Shown one piece after another: positions 8,024 to 15,989 of a stretch of DNA of 21,361 nucleotides. The DNA lies in the IMG/VR virus record IMGVR_UViG_3300025806_000271, positions 1 through 21,361 of that record; one strand, written 5' to 3'. Position numbers and translations under genes: made by a program. Within the stretch, counting starts at the first letter, position 1, and every line of letters begins with the position of its first letter. Under the pieces are notes generated by a model that searched no databases, was not told the origin of the DNA, and saw only the letters and a program-made list of their open reading frames with translations. Source of the DNA: a virus.

Positions 8024-8442
8024 TGAGTGTTGATAGCAGGCTAGAGGCACTAGAGGAGGACTTTCAATCTAAGCTAAGTCAAGATTTAGTTAAGGTTGAA
8101 TTTCCTGAATCTGGTAGCCCTGTTTATGTTAGAAAAACTCATAACACATTCAGAAAAGCACCTTGTTTAAAAGCGATTGCTGAGAATAAGTATGACGAGT
8201 TCAACGCTCTGATGATTATACAGTTTGCAATGGACAAGGATGGTTCTGGATACATTTTCAAGCGAGGTAATTTAGATTTTCTTTTGAAGAAAGTAGACGC
8301 GGCAGTTCTTGCGCGTGTCGCTCAAGAGATTTCAGAGATTATCAAGTTTGAAGAAGAAGAAGAACCAGAGATGAAGGTGGCTAAAAAAAACTCCGAGAAG
8401 GGGGCGAGGTCTATGTCAGATTCGTCCTCGCCAGAAAGTTAA
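8023..8442 (+). CDS. Tail assembly chaperone G (139 aa)
   Basis: The zero-frame product of the tail chaperone pair found just upstream of the tape measure. It is helical with a middle segment FNALMIIQFAMDKDGSGYIF and an acidic C-terminus (about residues 108-116). It contains the slippery sequence A AAA AAC at 8385-8391, where a fraction of ribosomes should shift to make the longer G-T protein. The last 16 codons after the slip site encode a Ser-rich tail that looks like filler. The start overlaps the tube-protein stop (TAATG). Confidence 0.8.
   Translation: MSVDSRLEALEEDFQSKLSQDLVKVEFPESGSPVYVRKTHNTFRKAPCLKAIAENKYDEFNALMIIQFAMDKDGSGYIFKRGNLDFLLKKVDAAVLARVAQEISEIIKFEEEEEPEMKVAKKNSEKGARSMSDSSSPES
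8385..8432 (+). other. Programmed -1 frameshift site: slippery heptamer and hairpin
   Basis: The heptamer A AAA AAC (8385-8391) is in register with the zero frame (codons AAA at 8386 and AAC at 8389). Eleven bases downstream a perfect 7-bp stem GGCGAGG (8403-8409) / CCTCGCC (8426-8432) with a 16-base loop can act as a stimulator. A purine-rich AAGGTGG at 8374-8380 upstream could act as an internal Shine-Dalgarno stimulator, though the spacing is short. Confidence 0.75.
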
Positions 8443-8540
8443 AAAGGCCGATTGAGGAAGTCATGGAGTGGGGCGATTTTGTTCTATTCCATTGGCTTGC
8501 GTTTTTAGAAATGGAGCAAAAAGAGAATGACCACAGCTAG
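8391..8540 (+). CDS. T extension of the tail chaperone, reached by -1 frameshift (49 codons)
   Basis: In the -1 frame after 8391 the sequence is open for 49 codons to TAG at 8540 with no start codon needed. It begins LREGGEVYVRFVLARKLKRP and continues IEEVMEWGDFVLFHWLAFLE, an aromatic helical pattern typical of T-domain ends of tail chaperones. Joined to the first 123 residues of G it gives a protein of about 172 aa, a normal G-T size. It closes the gap between G and the tape measure and overlaps the latter by 14 bp. Confidence 0.8.
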   Translation, partial: LREGGEVYVRFVLARKLKRPIEEVMEWGDFVLFHWLAFLEMEQKENDHS

Positions 8541-11235
8541 GTTCAACATTGAAGGCCGCGATAAAACTGCCAAGGCTTTTAATTCTGTAAAGGGTCGCCT
8601 TGATCGTTTAGATCGCTCCGTTTCTAAATTGTCTCGCGGGTTTGGTGCGCTTGCAGGTGGCGCGGTTGTTGCAGGGATTGGCGCTATAGCAAAAAAGTCG
8701 ATTGATGCGGCTGACGCTATCCAGAAGCTAGGCGTAAGGACTGGCGCAAGTTCTGAGTTTTTGAGTGAAATGCGGGTAGCAATATCGCAAGCTGATGTTT
8801 CAAGCACAGAGTTTGCTAATTCATTAACTAAGCTAAACAAATCAGCGCAGGACGCATCTGATGGACTTTCTACGCCAGCTAGGGCTTTTGAGAAGCTAGG
8901 CATAAGTGTTCAAGAGTTTAACAACCTCAACACAGACCAAAAATTCACGGCTGTAGCTGAAGCGGTAAGTAAGATACAAGACCCAGCAATCAAGACGCAG
9001 GTTGCCATGGATTTAATGGGTCGTTCTGGCTCACAGCTTCTTACTGTCATGGAGGGCGGCGCGGCTGGTCTTGATGAGTACCGAAATAAAGCGGTAGAGC
9101 TAGGGCAATCATTATCACAGGAGATGGTGGATGGTGCGGCGGAGGCTAATGATGCTCTAGATTTATTGGGCAAGTCTATTAGCGGGTCAATTTCTCAGAC
9201 CATACTTACATACACAGATGAGATCAAAGCGGCAGCCGATTTAACGCGCGAGTACCTACCAAAAGCTATTGGGTTTTTGATTGATATGTTCAAAGGCTTA
9301 AAGGCCGTTATTGAGTTTGTTGTTAGTTTTGTTATTAACCGACTCGGTGACTTTCTATCTTTCCTTTCAAAAATACCGGGTGTGGGCAAATACTTCGACG
9401 GCATGCGCGACTCAGTGAAGCTGATGGGCGAGGTAATGGATGATCAGTTTGAGTCTACGGTCGGCAGCATGGGCAAATGGCGCGATGGTGCTCAGAAAAC
9501 CGAAGGCGCGGCTAAGGATTTAGGCGGTGAAATAAAAAAGGGCGCGGGTGTTTTGGTTGATTTCGGAGAAGCATCAGACGAAGCAACATCTAGCGTTAAG
9601 TCTTTATCTGACCTAATGCCTGGTTTCAATGATAGAATCAAGGCGGCTAATGATGTTTTCAACGAAGCTAGTGACATCCTTGATGAGTTGGTAAGAAAGC
9701 ACAACGAGTTTGATGATGCGTTGTCGACTGTAAAAGGTGAAATAGAGCAGACTAAGCGCAATCAAGAGAAGTTCAACAAGATGCTTGCAACTGGTACGCT
9801 GACCGCAGAAGAAGCGGCGGCTATGGCTTCTAAGCTAGGCTTAGAGTACGAAGGCTTAGGCGAGAAAACATCAATAGTCTCAGACGCATGGGAAGATGCA
9901 AACCGTAAGATTTTCGACTCTATGCAAACCTTCTTTAGGGATGGTTTAGACGGATGGGATAACTTCGGTGATTCGGTAAAAGACATAGTTAAGGACATGA
10001 TCGCGTCTATTCTCGCGCAGATCACTCAATTATTAGTGTCTAACGCTTTCAAAAAAATGATTAGTTTTCTGACAAACGGCAAGAAGTTTGGCGGCACTGG
10101 TTTATTCGATGGTCTAGGCTCGTTGTTCGGCGGTGAAGAGTCACCAATATCAAGTGATGGCGTTGGTGACGTAGCAACCGTAGGCGGCACTATCGCCAAA
10201 ACTCTTGGTGGTGTTGGCACTTCAATTAAGGCTGGCGCTACTGCGGCATGGGGTTCAATTAAGGCGGCTGGCTCTGCCTTGTTGGCTGGGGCGAAGTCTT
10301 TAATTTCAGCAATACCAGGATGGGGTTGGGCGATTGCTGGAATAGCTGCGGCATACAAGATATTCGGCGGCGGCAGATCACCACAAGAGTTAGGCGAAGA
10401 TCAGCTTCAGGCGGTTTCTGACGCGACTAAGGCGGGCCGCAATACTCAGGTGCAACTAGGCTCAGTCGGTGGGGTTGCTACCAGCTTTCTAGGCGGCTTT
10501 GATGAGAACTCTACATTTTTTGGCGTTGATTTACTCAAAGATGAATTACAGAAAGTCGGCGACGTTCTAAAGACTAAATTCGGCTTCGATCAGGCTCTCG
10601 CGCTCAAAGATGGCGTTATTAGATTAGAAGATTTCAGCCGTGAATTTAGCGCAAACAACGAGGAAATAGTTGCAGAGGTTCAGGCTTCTATTTTAATCGC
10701 TAAACACGCCTTTGATGATGCTGAGTTAGCTAAGGTTAAATCTTTGGGTAAGTCTGTTATCGCAATGGATAGGCTTTACGATCAATCTGCGGATAGTGGT
10801 AAATCTGCGGCTGATAGACTTAAAGAAGCCTACATGGGCGCGTTCGGAGCGTCTGAGGATGCGGCTACGACAGCCCTAGCCAACATGGGGTTAGAGACTG
10901 AGCGACTTGCTCAAATATTCGACACTTCAAGCAATGAAATACTAGCCACATTAACAGGCGTTGCGACCGATGGCTTAGGTCTATTCGGTCAAAGCATATC
11001 CGAAATGGGTACGCAAGCTGACGCGACATTCAACCAGATAGAGCAGAGAATTAACGGCGTATCTGTAGCGGCTCAGAATAGCGCTGGCCAGGTTGTTAAT
11101 GCCTACGATGGAGCATACGACAGAGTGCAAAGCAGAGACGATGCGTTCTCAAGAAGGCTACTCCAAAAGCTAGACCAGATCACGGATAACTCTAGTGTTA
11201 CTCGTGGTAACAGCCAGCCACTAGCGGGAATTTAG
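8527..11235 (+). CDS. Tail tape measure protein (902 aa)
   Basis: Sets tail length and is ejected with the DNA. It is the longest ORF in the window and follows the G/GT chaperones. The N-terminus is basic and coiled coil-like (SVKGRLDRLDRSVSKLSRGF), followed by a Gly/Ala hydrophobic stretch (about 36-55), a hydrophobic region near 245-280, and a hydrophobic Gly/Trp segment near 575-610 (AIPGWGWAIAGIAAAYKIFG). By the usual ratio of about 0.15 nm per residue the tail would be about 135 nm. No lysozyme or peptidase domain is evident. The ATG lies inside the T extension, fitting coupling. Confidence 0.92.
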   Translation: MTTARFNIEGRDKTAKAFNSVKGRLDRLDRSVSKLSRGFGALAGGAVVAGIGAIAKKSIDAADAIQKLGVRTGASSEFLSEMRVAISQADVSSTEFANSLTKLNKSAQDASDGLSTPARAFEKLGISVQEFNNLNTDQKFTAVAEAVSKIQDPAIKTQVAMDLMGRSGSQLLTVMEGGAAGLDEYRNKAVELGQSLSQEMVDGAAEANDALDLLGKSISGSISQTILTYTDEIKAAADLTREYLPKAIGFLIDMFKGLKAVIEFVVSFVINRLGDFLSFLSKIPGVGKYFDGMRDSVKLMGEVMDDQFESTVGSMGKWRDGAQKTEGAAKDLGGEIKKGAGVLVDFGEASDEATSSVKSLSDLMPGFNDRIKAANDVFNEASDILDELVRKHNEFDDALSTVKGEIEQTKRNQEKFNKMLATGTLTAEEAAAMASKLGLEYEGLGEKTSIVSDAWEDANRKIFDSMQTFFRDGLDGWDNFGDSVKDIVKDMIASILAQITQLLVSNAFKKMISFLTNGKKFGGTGLFDGLGSLFGGEESPISSDGVGDVATVGGTIAKTLGGVGTSIKAGATAAWGSIKAAGSALLAGAKSLISAIPGWGWAIAGIAAAYKIFGGGRSPQELGEDQLQAVSDATKAGRNTQVQLGSVGGVATSFLGGFDENSTFFGVDLLKDELQKVGDVLKTKFGFDQALALKDGVIRLEDFSREFSANNEEIVAEVQASILIAKHAFDDAELAKVKSLGKSVIAMDRLYDQSADSGKSAADRLKEAYMGAFGASEDAATTALANMGLETERLAQIFDTSSNEILATLTGVATDGLGLFGQSISEMGTQADATFNQIEQRINGVSVAAQNSAGQVVNAYDGAYDRVQSRDDAFSRRLLQKLDQITDNSSVTRGNSQPLAGI

Positions 11236-13308
11236 ATGACGGCTCAAACTATCCTGGCAAGTAATCGGGCGGTTACGATTGTTTTAGAAGTTCGCACCGA
11301 TAACACAAAGGTTATTCCGGCATCTTATTCTGATTGGGTGGGCGGCCCGTCTATGCTTGCTTATCCTCTAGGCGTGACGGTTGAGGATAATAGTTTGTTG
11401 TATTTATCGACTGGCGCGGTTGCTGGTTTAGCTTATAACGAAGTTGTGTTTAGCGACTTCTTTGTTGAGCGGTCACTAGCTGCACCGTTCACAGGTGGCG
11501 GTGGTTTATCCATTAACGGATTGCCTAACGCTCCGAGTTTTGCGGGGCTAGACATATTTGTGGCTGGCGATGATTTAGAGCTTTACGCTAGAGATTGGGA
11601 GAATAAGCCGTTTACTCTTTACGTTGGTTATGAGGGTGATGATTGGGCTAATTTCGAGGTTTACTTTACAGGTAAGACTATCGGACACTCATTGATTAAC
11701 GATGGTATTCAGGTTGACCTAAGCCTTAATCCCACAGGGACAGACAAGCTATTTCCTGTTAATCGCTTTGATGATGGGCGCGTTAAGCCTTATGTATTCG
11801 GAGCGGTTAAGAACATCAAGCCAGTAAAGGTTAACCCGGACGCTGACGATGGATTATGGCGATTCCACGACGGCACTGTAGGCACTACAGATACAGAGTG
11901 GGCCGCTCTGCCGTATTGTGTTATAGATTTTGAGCGTGACATTTATGCTGGCATTATAGATTTTCAACTTTTCGATGCAGCAGTATTAGGTGTAGATGTA
12001 GATGAGGACTCTCTGTATGATTCATCTACAGCGACAAACGCGCTGCCCGACGACATCTCGACCAGTACAGGCGCCGTAAGCGTAGAGAGCGACCACATAT
12101 TGGTGACTTTGCCAAACCAAGACTCACCAACAACATTTCCCGACGAATGTAGAATATCGTTACAGTCTGAGGCTGCTCTAGCTGGGCTGAATTACGATAT
12201 CGAGATTGATATTAGCTTAGACGACTCATCGACAGTCGATAGCTTTCAGATGAGCGGATTTTATAGTAATTATCAAAACAAAACGATAACGAGAAGCGTT
12301 CAAACATATAAAAGACTAAACAATATAACAACTTCTTATTATAGCTACAAACTGCAACACTCTTGGCTTCTGTATAAAAATTCAAGTCAAAACTCAGAGA
12401 CAATAAAATTAAGAATTTACGGCGCTAGGCTAATACCTAGACGAATTTCAGGCGCAGACGTTCAGGCTTTTAACGCCTCATCTGCAACGCCTTCGGGGTT
12501 TTCTGCTATTCCAACATATAGAGTTGCAGATGTTTTAGCACATGGCCAAGTCCCCAATTTTGTCTCTATCTATGACGACACTGGACTTATCAGAGTAGAT
12601 TCAGAAAATACAGATTTCGTCATGAAAGCTGTAGGCGACACCACAAACAACGACTTAGTCGCGGCTTGTCAGTATATCTCAACACAAGCTAACGGCTCTG
12701 ATTCACCTGTCACGTCTAGCATAACATCGCCTACCGTTGGCGTTTATTGCGATAAGGCTAAACCTATTGTGGAGTGGTGGCGTGAGTGGTGTGATGCTGT
12801 AGACGTTTACCTTGATGTAAGCCTAACGACTTCAACTACCGACCTTAAAAGACGATTCAATAACCAAGTTTTTGATGCTGATGGTGTCTTGAATGTAACG
12901 GATTCGTTTAGCTTTACCGAGGACGACATGCTTACATTTAAGCAACTGGCAAACGAGGCAAGCGTTAGCCAATACGAGGTTAGCTATAAATACAACCACG
13001 AAAGACCAAAGGACAGCCCAACAGCAACCAACATAAACCCATTCGCAAGGTTAAACCAAGTGAAGCGAATTGATACGGTTCTAGTTAATCAATCAGACGC
13101 TACGGTTGTTGCAGAGCTTAATAACAGGGATGGCAACAAGCGAAGTTTTTATGAGTTTGAGGTTGCGGGTGCGGGCCATGGTCTATCACCTAATGACACT
13201 GGCTTTATAAGCCACTCAAAAATCAAAGACGGGAAGTTCACGCTCAGGTTTGTTCGCGAATATCCGTTACAGAAAAAGACATTATTAAAGGGCGTGAAGA
13301 ATGGCTAA
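11236..13308 (+). CDS. Tail-tip hub-like protein with inserted domain (690 aa)
   Basis: Starts directly after the tape measure stop with no spacer. The first 255 residues contain beta-rich modules, including a segment KPYVFGAVKNIKPVKVNPDA that resembles hub proteins of other siphoviruses. The last third (about 500-690), with IVEWWREWCDAVDVYLDVSL and a following FNNQVF region, looks like a second conserved part. Residues about 255-405 look inserted: they are Ser/Thr/Tyr/Asn-rich, and 12241-12420 is only 29% GC by hand count. There are no Cys-His peptidase motifs. It probably replaces lambda gpL/gpJ functions at the tip. The hub role rests on position and weak patterns. Confidence 0.55.
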   Translation: MTAQTILASNRAVTIVLEVRTDNTKVIPASYSDWVGGPSMLAYPLGVTVEDNSLLYLSTGAVAGLAYNEVVFSDFFVERSLAAPFTGGGGLSINGLPNAPSFAGLDIFVAGDDLELYARDWENKPFTLYVGYEGDDWANFEVYFTGKTIGHSLINDGIQVDLSLNPTGTDKLFPVNRFDDGRVKPYVFGAVKNIKPVKVNPDADDGLWRFHDGTVGTTDTEWAALPYCVIDFERDIYAGIIDFQLFDAAVLGVDVDEDSLYDSSTATNALPDDISTSTGAVSVESDHILVTLPNQDSPTTFPDECRISLQSEAALAGLNYDIEIDISLDDSSTVDSFQMSGFYSNYQNKTITRSVQTYKRLNNITTSYYSYKLQHSWLLYKNSSQNSETIKLRIYGARLIPRRISGADVQAFNASSATPSGFSAIPTYRVADVLAHGQVPNFVSIYDDTGLIRVDSENTDFVMKAVGDTTNNDLVAACQYISTQANGSDSPVTSSITSPTVGVYCDKAKPIVEWWREWCDAVDVYLDVSLTTSTTDLKRRFNNQVFDADGVLNVTDSFSFTEDDMLTFKQLANEASVSQYEVSYKYNHERPKDSPTATNINPFARLNQVKRIDTVLVNQSDATVVAELNNRDGNKRSFYEFEVAGAGHGLSPNDTGFISHSKIKDGKFTLRFVREYPLQKKTLLKGVKNG

Positions 13309-14044
13309 TTTCGCAATATACGCGCAAGCGGCAAGTCTATCGGCTTTGAAGGTTGGCGCTAGTGCCTCACCGACATCATATACGCAGATAAGCAAGACTC
13401 AACGCTTCTCATTGCCGGGCGGTGCTACTGATGAGGTTAAGCTAGAGTATTCAGCGACTCAGACTTTTAACGCTGTAGCTATCACTGGATTAAATCAATT
13501 TCCTACTGTAACGGTTACAAAGACGTTAAGCGCGGCCGATACAAGTCTAGGCACTATAAGCGGCTCAACTTATTCGGCAACGAGTCGAGCGCGGAGTACG
13601 TTTAACGCTTTGCTAATTTTCTCTGATGAGTCGGCTGATGATATTACGCTGACCTTTAGCACACCTTACCCTACTAGCTTTAATACGGTTTTTGCTGGCT
13701 ATCTATCATTCCAGCCTACTACTAACTTTCAGCGCGGCGTTAATTTCACGACTAATAGCCAGATGGACTCATTACAAACTAGGTCGGCAACGTATCACTC
13801 CACAAGGTCAAGGCTTAGAGAATTTAGCCCACAAATGGCGCTGCTCACTGACGAAGAGTTTTTTGATGTTGAGTTTACTAAGTCGCAAATAGACGACTCT
13901 AATTGCCTAGTGGTTTTAGATTCAGCAGATACAAGCCCTGAAAAGTGGATGATAGCTAACATTTTTGGCGGTGATGGCAGCTTGTCAGGCGAAGGAACAA
14001 ACTCACAAAACTTAAACTTTATGGAAGCGCAAAAATGGCTTTAG
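13301..14044 (+). CDS. Tail-tip protein of unknown family (247 aa)
   Basis: Overlaps the hub gene by 8 bp and the next gene by 10 bp. The protein is beta-rich, with a Ser/Thr-rich first half (MANFAIYAQAASLSALKVGA) and a second half with REFSPQMALLTDEEFFDVEF followed by CLVVLDSADTSPEKWMIANI and an EAQKWL C-terminus. I do not recognise the family with confidence. Between hub and fibre-like genes, a distal tail or baseplate-ring role is likely. No membrane segment, signal peptide or enzymatic motif is visible. Confidence 0.6.
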   Translation: MANFAIYAQAASLSALKVGASASPTSYTQISKTQRFSLPGGATDEVKLEYSATQTFNAVAITGLNQFPTVTVTKTLSAADTSLGTISGSTYSATSRARSTFNALLIFSDESADDITLTFSTPYPTSFNTVFAGYLSFQPTTNFQRGVNFTTNSQMDSLQTRSATYHSTRSRLREFSPQMALLTDEEFFDVEFTKSQIDDSNCLVVLDSADTSPEKWMIANIFGGDGSLSGEGTNSQNLNFMEAQKWL

Positions 14045-14835
14045 AATTAGCAAGCGGTGCAAGAGAGACTTGCACAGCATCAGGAAACGACTTTACATTA
14101 ACAGGCGCGACAAGTGGCGCTATTGACTGGCTGGCGGCCATCACTAAAACGGCCTTAACTGTAGATGGTTCGACGGTGTACGCTTATGCCTTCGAGTCAG
14201 CCGACCCTAGCACTTACGAAGTCATGGAGATGACTTATAACAGCGCGTCAAATAAGCTCGTGAGAGTTAGCACTAATCACGGATCAAATGGTGCAAGCGC
14301 GGTTACTTTTGATACAAACACAAGCGCGGTTATTATCTATCGCGTGCTGACTGAGTTTGATATTACGCCACGAGATATCAGGCGACTGCAAAAAGTTAGA
14401 AAAACTACATCCGATTTAGGGACATTAACCACAGACCACGCAACAACCACTTACGTCGCTGGTCATACTACGTCGGTCACGGTGATTCCATCAGAGTCTG
14501 GCTCTGTTCTGGATGTTGACTTTTTTGGTAAGTATCGGACCGAGGCTAACGCGTCGAGCTCAAGCTCAAGAAGCAATTTAAGACTCTATTATAAAAACTC
14601 GGCAGGTACTTGGACTGGTTTTGGCGACGCTATGCTTGTGGGCGAGTTCTCGGATGCTGCGAGTGATGCTAACGCGGGGCTGGATGGGTCATTCTATCAC
14701 AGCGTAGAGCTAGACGACACACAGCAGAACGCAAGCGGTAACTGGGAAGTTAAAATTTACGTCGCTATACAAGACGCTGATACTAATGTCACGTTAGTTT
14801 CAGGGAACTTTAAGTGCGTCGAAGAAAAGTATTAG
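14035..14835 (+). CDS. Tail fibre/receptor-binding-like protein (266 aa)
   Basis: The N-terminal 110 residues follow the tail-fibre attachment pattern found in many phage tip proteins: MALELASGARETCTASGNDF, then YEVMEMTYNSASNKLVRVST and SAVTFDTNTSAVIIYRVL. The C-terminal half (about 125-266) is a separate beta-rich domain with a Ser-rich linker (EANASSSSSRSNLRLYY), plausibly a jelly-roll receptor-binding domain. It is the last structural gene before the lysis genes, where receptor-binding proteins usually lie. The protein is short for a fibre. The C-terminal role is inferred. Confidence 0.6.
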   Translation: MALELASGARETCTASGNDFTLTGATSGAIDWLAAITKTALTVDGSTVYAYAFESADPSTYEVMEMTYNSASNKLVRVSTNHGSNGASAVTFDTNTSAVIIYRVLTEFDITPRDIRRLQKVRKTTSDLGTLTTDHATTTYVAGHTTSVTVIPSESGSVLDVDFFGKYRTEANASSSSSRSNLRLYYKNSAGTWTGFGDAMLVGEFSDAASDANAGLDGSFYHSVELDDTQQNASGNWEVKIYVAIQDADTNVTLVSGNFKCVEEKY

Positions 14836-14864
14836 ACGCTTGATCGAAAAAACAACACCACTCC

Positions 14865-14885
14865 GCCGGAGTTAGCGGCTTTTTT
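14865..14885 (+). terminator. Possible weak terminator before the holin
   Basis: GCCG (14865-14868) pairs with CGGC (14876-14879) around a 7-base loop, followed by six T (14880-14885); alternative 4-5-bp pairings exist. The stem is short, so termination would be partial. The holin ATG starts at the next base, so the hairpin could also affect holin translation. Confidence 0.4.
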
Positions 14886-15092
14886 ATGAAAAATCAAATA
14901 CTAGAACAGTCTCAAAATATAAGCTGGGTCGGCGCTACAGTTGGTGTTGTCGGTGGAATAACACTGACCGAGTGGATGGCGTTGGGCGGTTTCATTCTAG
15001 CCTTGATCGGCGCGGCTGTTAATTTTTGGCATAAGTACAGCTTGGTACAGATAGAGCGAAAACGGTTCGAGATGGAATCGAAGGACGGCTAA
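14886..15092 (+). CDS. Holin, class II-like (68 aa)
   Basis: A small protein with two hydrophobic segments, ISWVGATVGVVGGITL (about 12-27) and ALGGFILALIGAAVNFW (about 32-48), separated by TEWM, then a charged tail (YSLVQIERKRFEMESKDG). The LTEWMALGGFILALIGAAVNFW pattern is the common class II holin signature in proteobacterial phages. Function would be timed permeabilisation of the inner membrane. The ATG directly follows a T run and lacks a properly spaced Shine-Dalgarno; no better start is present. The stop overlaps the next ORF (TAATG). Confidence 0.75.
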   Translation: MKNQILEQSQNISWVGATVGVVGGITLTEWMALGGFILALIGAAVNFWHKYSLVQIERKRFEMESKDG

Positions 15093-15217
15093 TGACTCAC
15101 GCCTTGCACCTTGTCGGCTACTCGCTTCTAGCTGTGATAACTGGATTATGTGCGGTTTTGTTGGTTTTCTATTTTATGTTTGTCTTTGTTGAAGTGGCGA
15201 TAGAAGAAAGAGAATGA
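15092..15217 (+). CDS. Small single-span membrane protein in the lysis cassette (41 aa)
   Basis: An ORF of 41 codons, coupled to the holin (TAATG) and to the endolysin (ATGA). It reads MTHALHLVGYSLLAVITGLC, then AVLLVFYFMFVFVEVAIEERE: one strongly hydrophobic segment (about 8-33) with an acidic C-terminal end. It could be a holin partner, antiholin or lysis-timing peptide. No specific family recognised; its status as a gene rests on tight coupling and the clear transmembrane segment. Confidence 0.6.
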   Translation: MTHALHLVGYSLLAVITGLCAVLLVFYFMFVFVEVAIEERE

Positions 15218-15642
15218 ATTTAACAAAACATTTCACTTTAGACGAATTAACGCGCAGTCAAACGGCGATTAGGCTCAACATTAGCAACACGCCAGCCAGC
15301 GAAATTGTATTCAATCTCGGACGGTTAGCGCATCAATTAGAAGTTATCCGGTTAATAGTCGGCAAGCCTATTCAAATAACCTCAGGCTTTCGTTCTTACG
15401 CACTCAATAACGCTATCGGCGGATCTAAAACAAGCGACCACATGAAAGGCCGAGCGGCTGATTTTATTGTCGATGGAATGACTCCAGCCGAGGTTATAGA
15501 GGCGGTCAAAGACTTCGTACCTCACAAGCAATTAATTGAGGAATTTGGTCGGTGGGTTCACTTCTCAATACCTGAATCCTACGGCGGTGAAGTTTTACTG
15601 GCAACAAAAAATAATGGCAAGGTGACTTATGAACAGGCTTAA
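15214..15642 (+). CDS. Endolysin, peptidase M15 family (142 aa)
   Basis: A murein endopeptidase of the M15A/M15_3 type: the zinc motif SDHMKGRAADF gives His76 and Asp83, and GRWVHFS supplies His116; an acidic residue in QLIEE (Glu109/110) is the likely catalytic base. SGFRSYALNNAIGG before the motif matches the family. It has no signal peptide or membrane anchor, so it needs the holin for release. The length is normal. It overlaps its neighbours by 4 and 14 bp. Confidence 0.9.
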   Translation: MNLTKHFTLDELTRSQTAIRLNISNTPASEIVFNLGRLAHQLEVIRLIVGKPIQITSGFRSYALNNAIGGSKTSDHMKGRAADFIVDGMTPAEVIEAVKDFVPHKQLIEEFGRWVHFSIPESYGGEVLLATKNNGKVTYEQA

Positions 15643-15805
15643 ACCCTGCACATGCGGAGAGCGTGATTATTGCTCTGCTGATTACAGCGTATCAATTCGC
15701 GGTGTGATTAGCCGAAGCGCTAAAAACTTAATGGCTTGCGGCAAGGTCAGGCGAGCAATAGAAAAAACTAGGAAGGTGGTAAATCATGAGCGAGCAATTA
15801 ACTAA
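15629..15805 (+). CDS. Small Cys-containing hypothetical protein (58 aa)
   Basis: An ORF of 58 codons, overlapping the endolysin end by 14 bp and the next gene by 20 bp. It starts MNRLKPCTCGERDYCSADYS, with Cys7, Cys9 and Cys15 and a fourth Cys37, then a basic helix (VRRAIEKTRKVV). Four cysteines in a protein this short suggest metal binding or disulphides. Placed inside the lysis genes, it may have a small regulatory role, but the function is unknown. It fills a 140-base gap otherwise without coding. Confidence 0.55.
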   Translation: MNRLKPCTCGERDYCSADYSVSIRGVISRSAKNLMACGKVRRAIEKTRKVVNHERAIN

Positions 15806-15989
15806 GTTCAAAACGGAATGCTTGAGCTTTCTGCGCGAGTTCGACGAGTACGTTCTGCCGGGCTTAAAGGTTTACATCTTAGCCGTGGTTGTCGTGGTGT
15901 CTCTGCTCGTGTTACCTGAATCCAAAATAGCGGCATTCGTGGCGATTATGAGCGCGGTCGGTGTAGCACTATTGCGGTCGGTGAAATGA
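15786..15989 (+). CDS. Small membrane protein, possible second holin (67 aa)
   Basis: An amphipathic N-terminus (MSEQLTKFKTECLSFLREFD) is followed by two hydrophobic segments, LKVYILAVVVVVSLLVL and IAAFVAIMSAVGVALL. Such layouts occur among holin-like and pinholin-like lysis proteins. A strong ribosome site (GGAAGGTGG, spacer about 7) precedes ATG 15786. It overlaps the spanin gene by 4 bp (ATGA). With the holin at 14886 and the 41-aa protein this gives three candidate lysis membrane proteins. Confidence 0.6.
   Translation: MSEQLTKFKTECLSFLREFDEYVLPGLKVYILAVVVVVSLLVLPESKIAAFVAIMSAVGVALLRSVK

Noticed and set aside
10026-10358. Minus-strand Pro/Ala-rich ORF of 110 codons opposite the tape measure
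   Set aside because: Shadow of the Gly/Ala-rich tape measure segment, with no ribosome site or neighbours on that strand.
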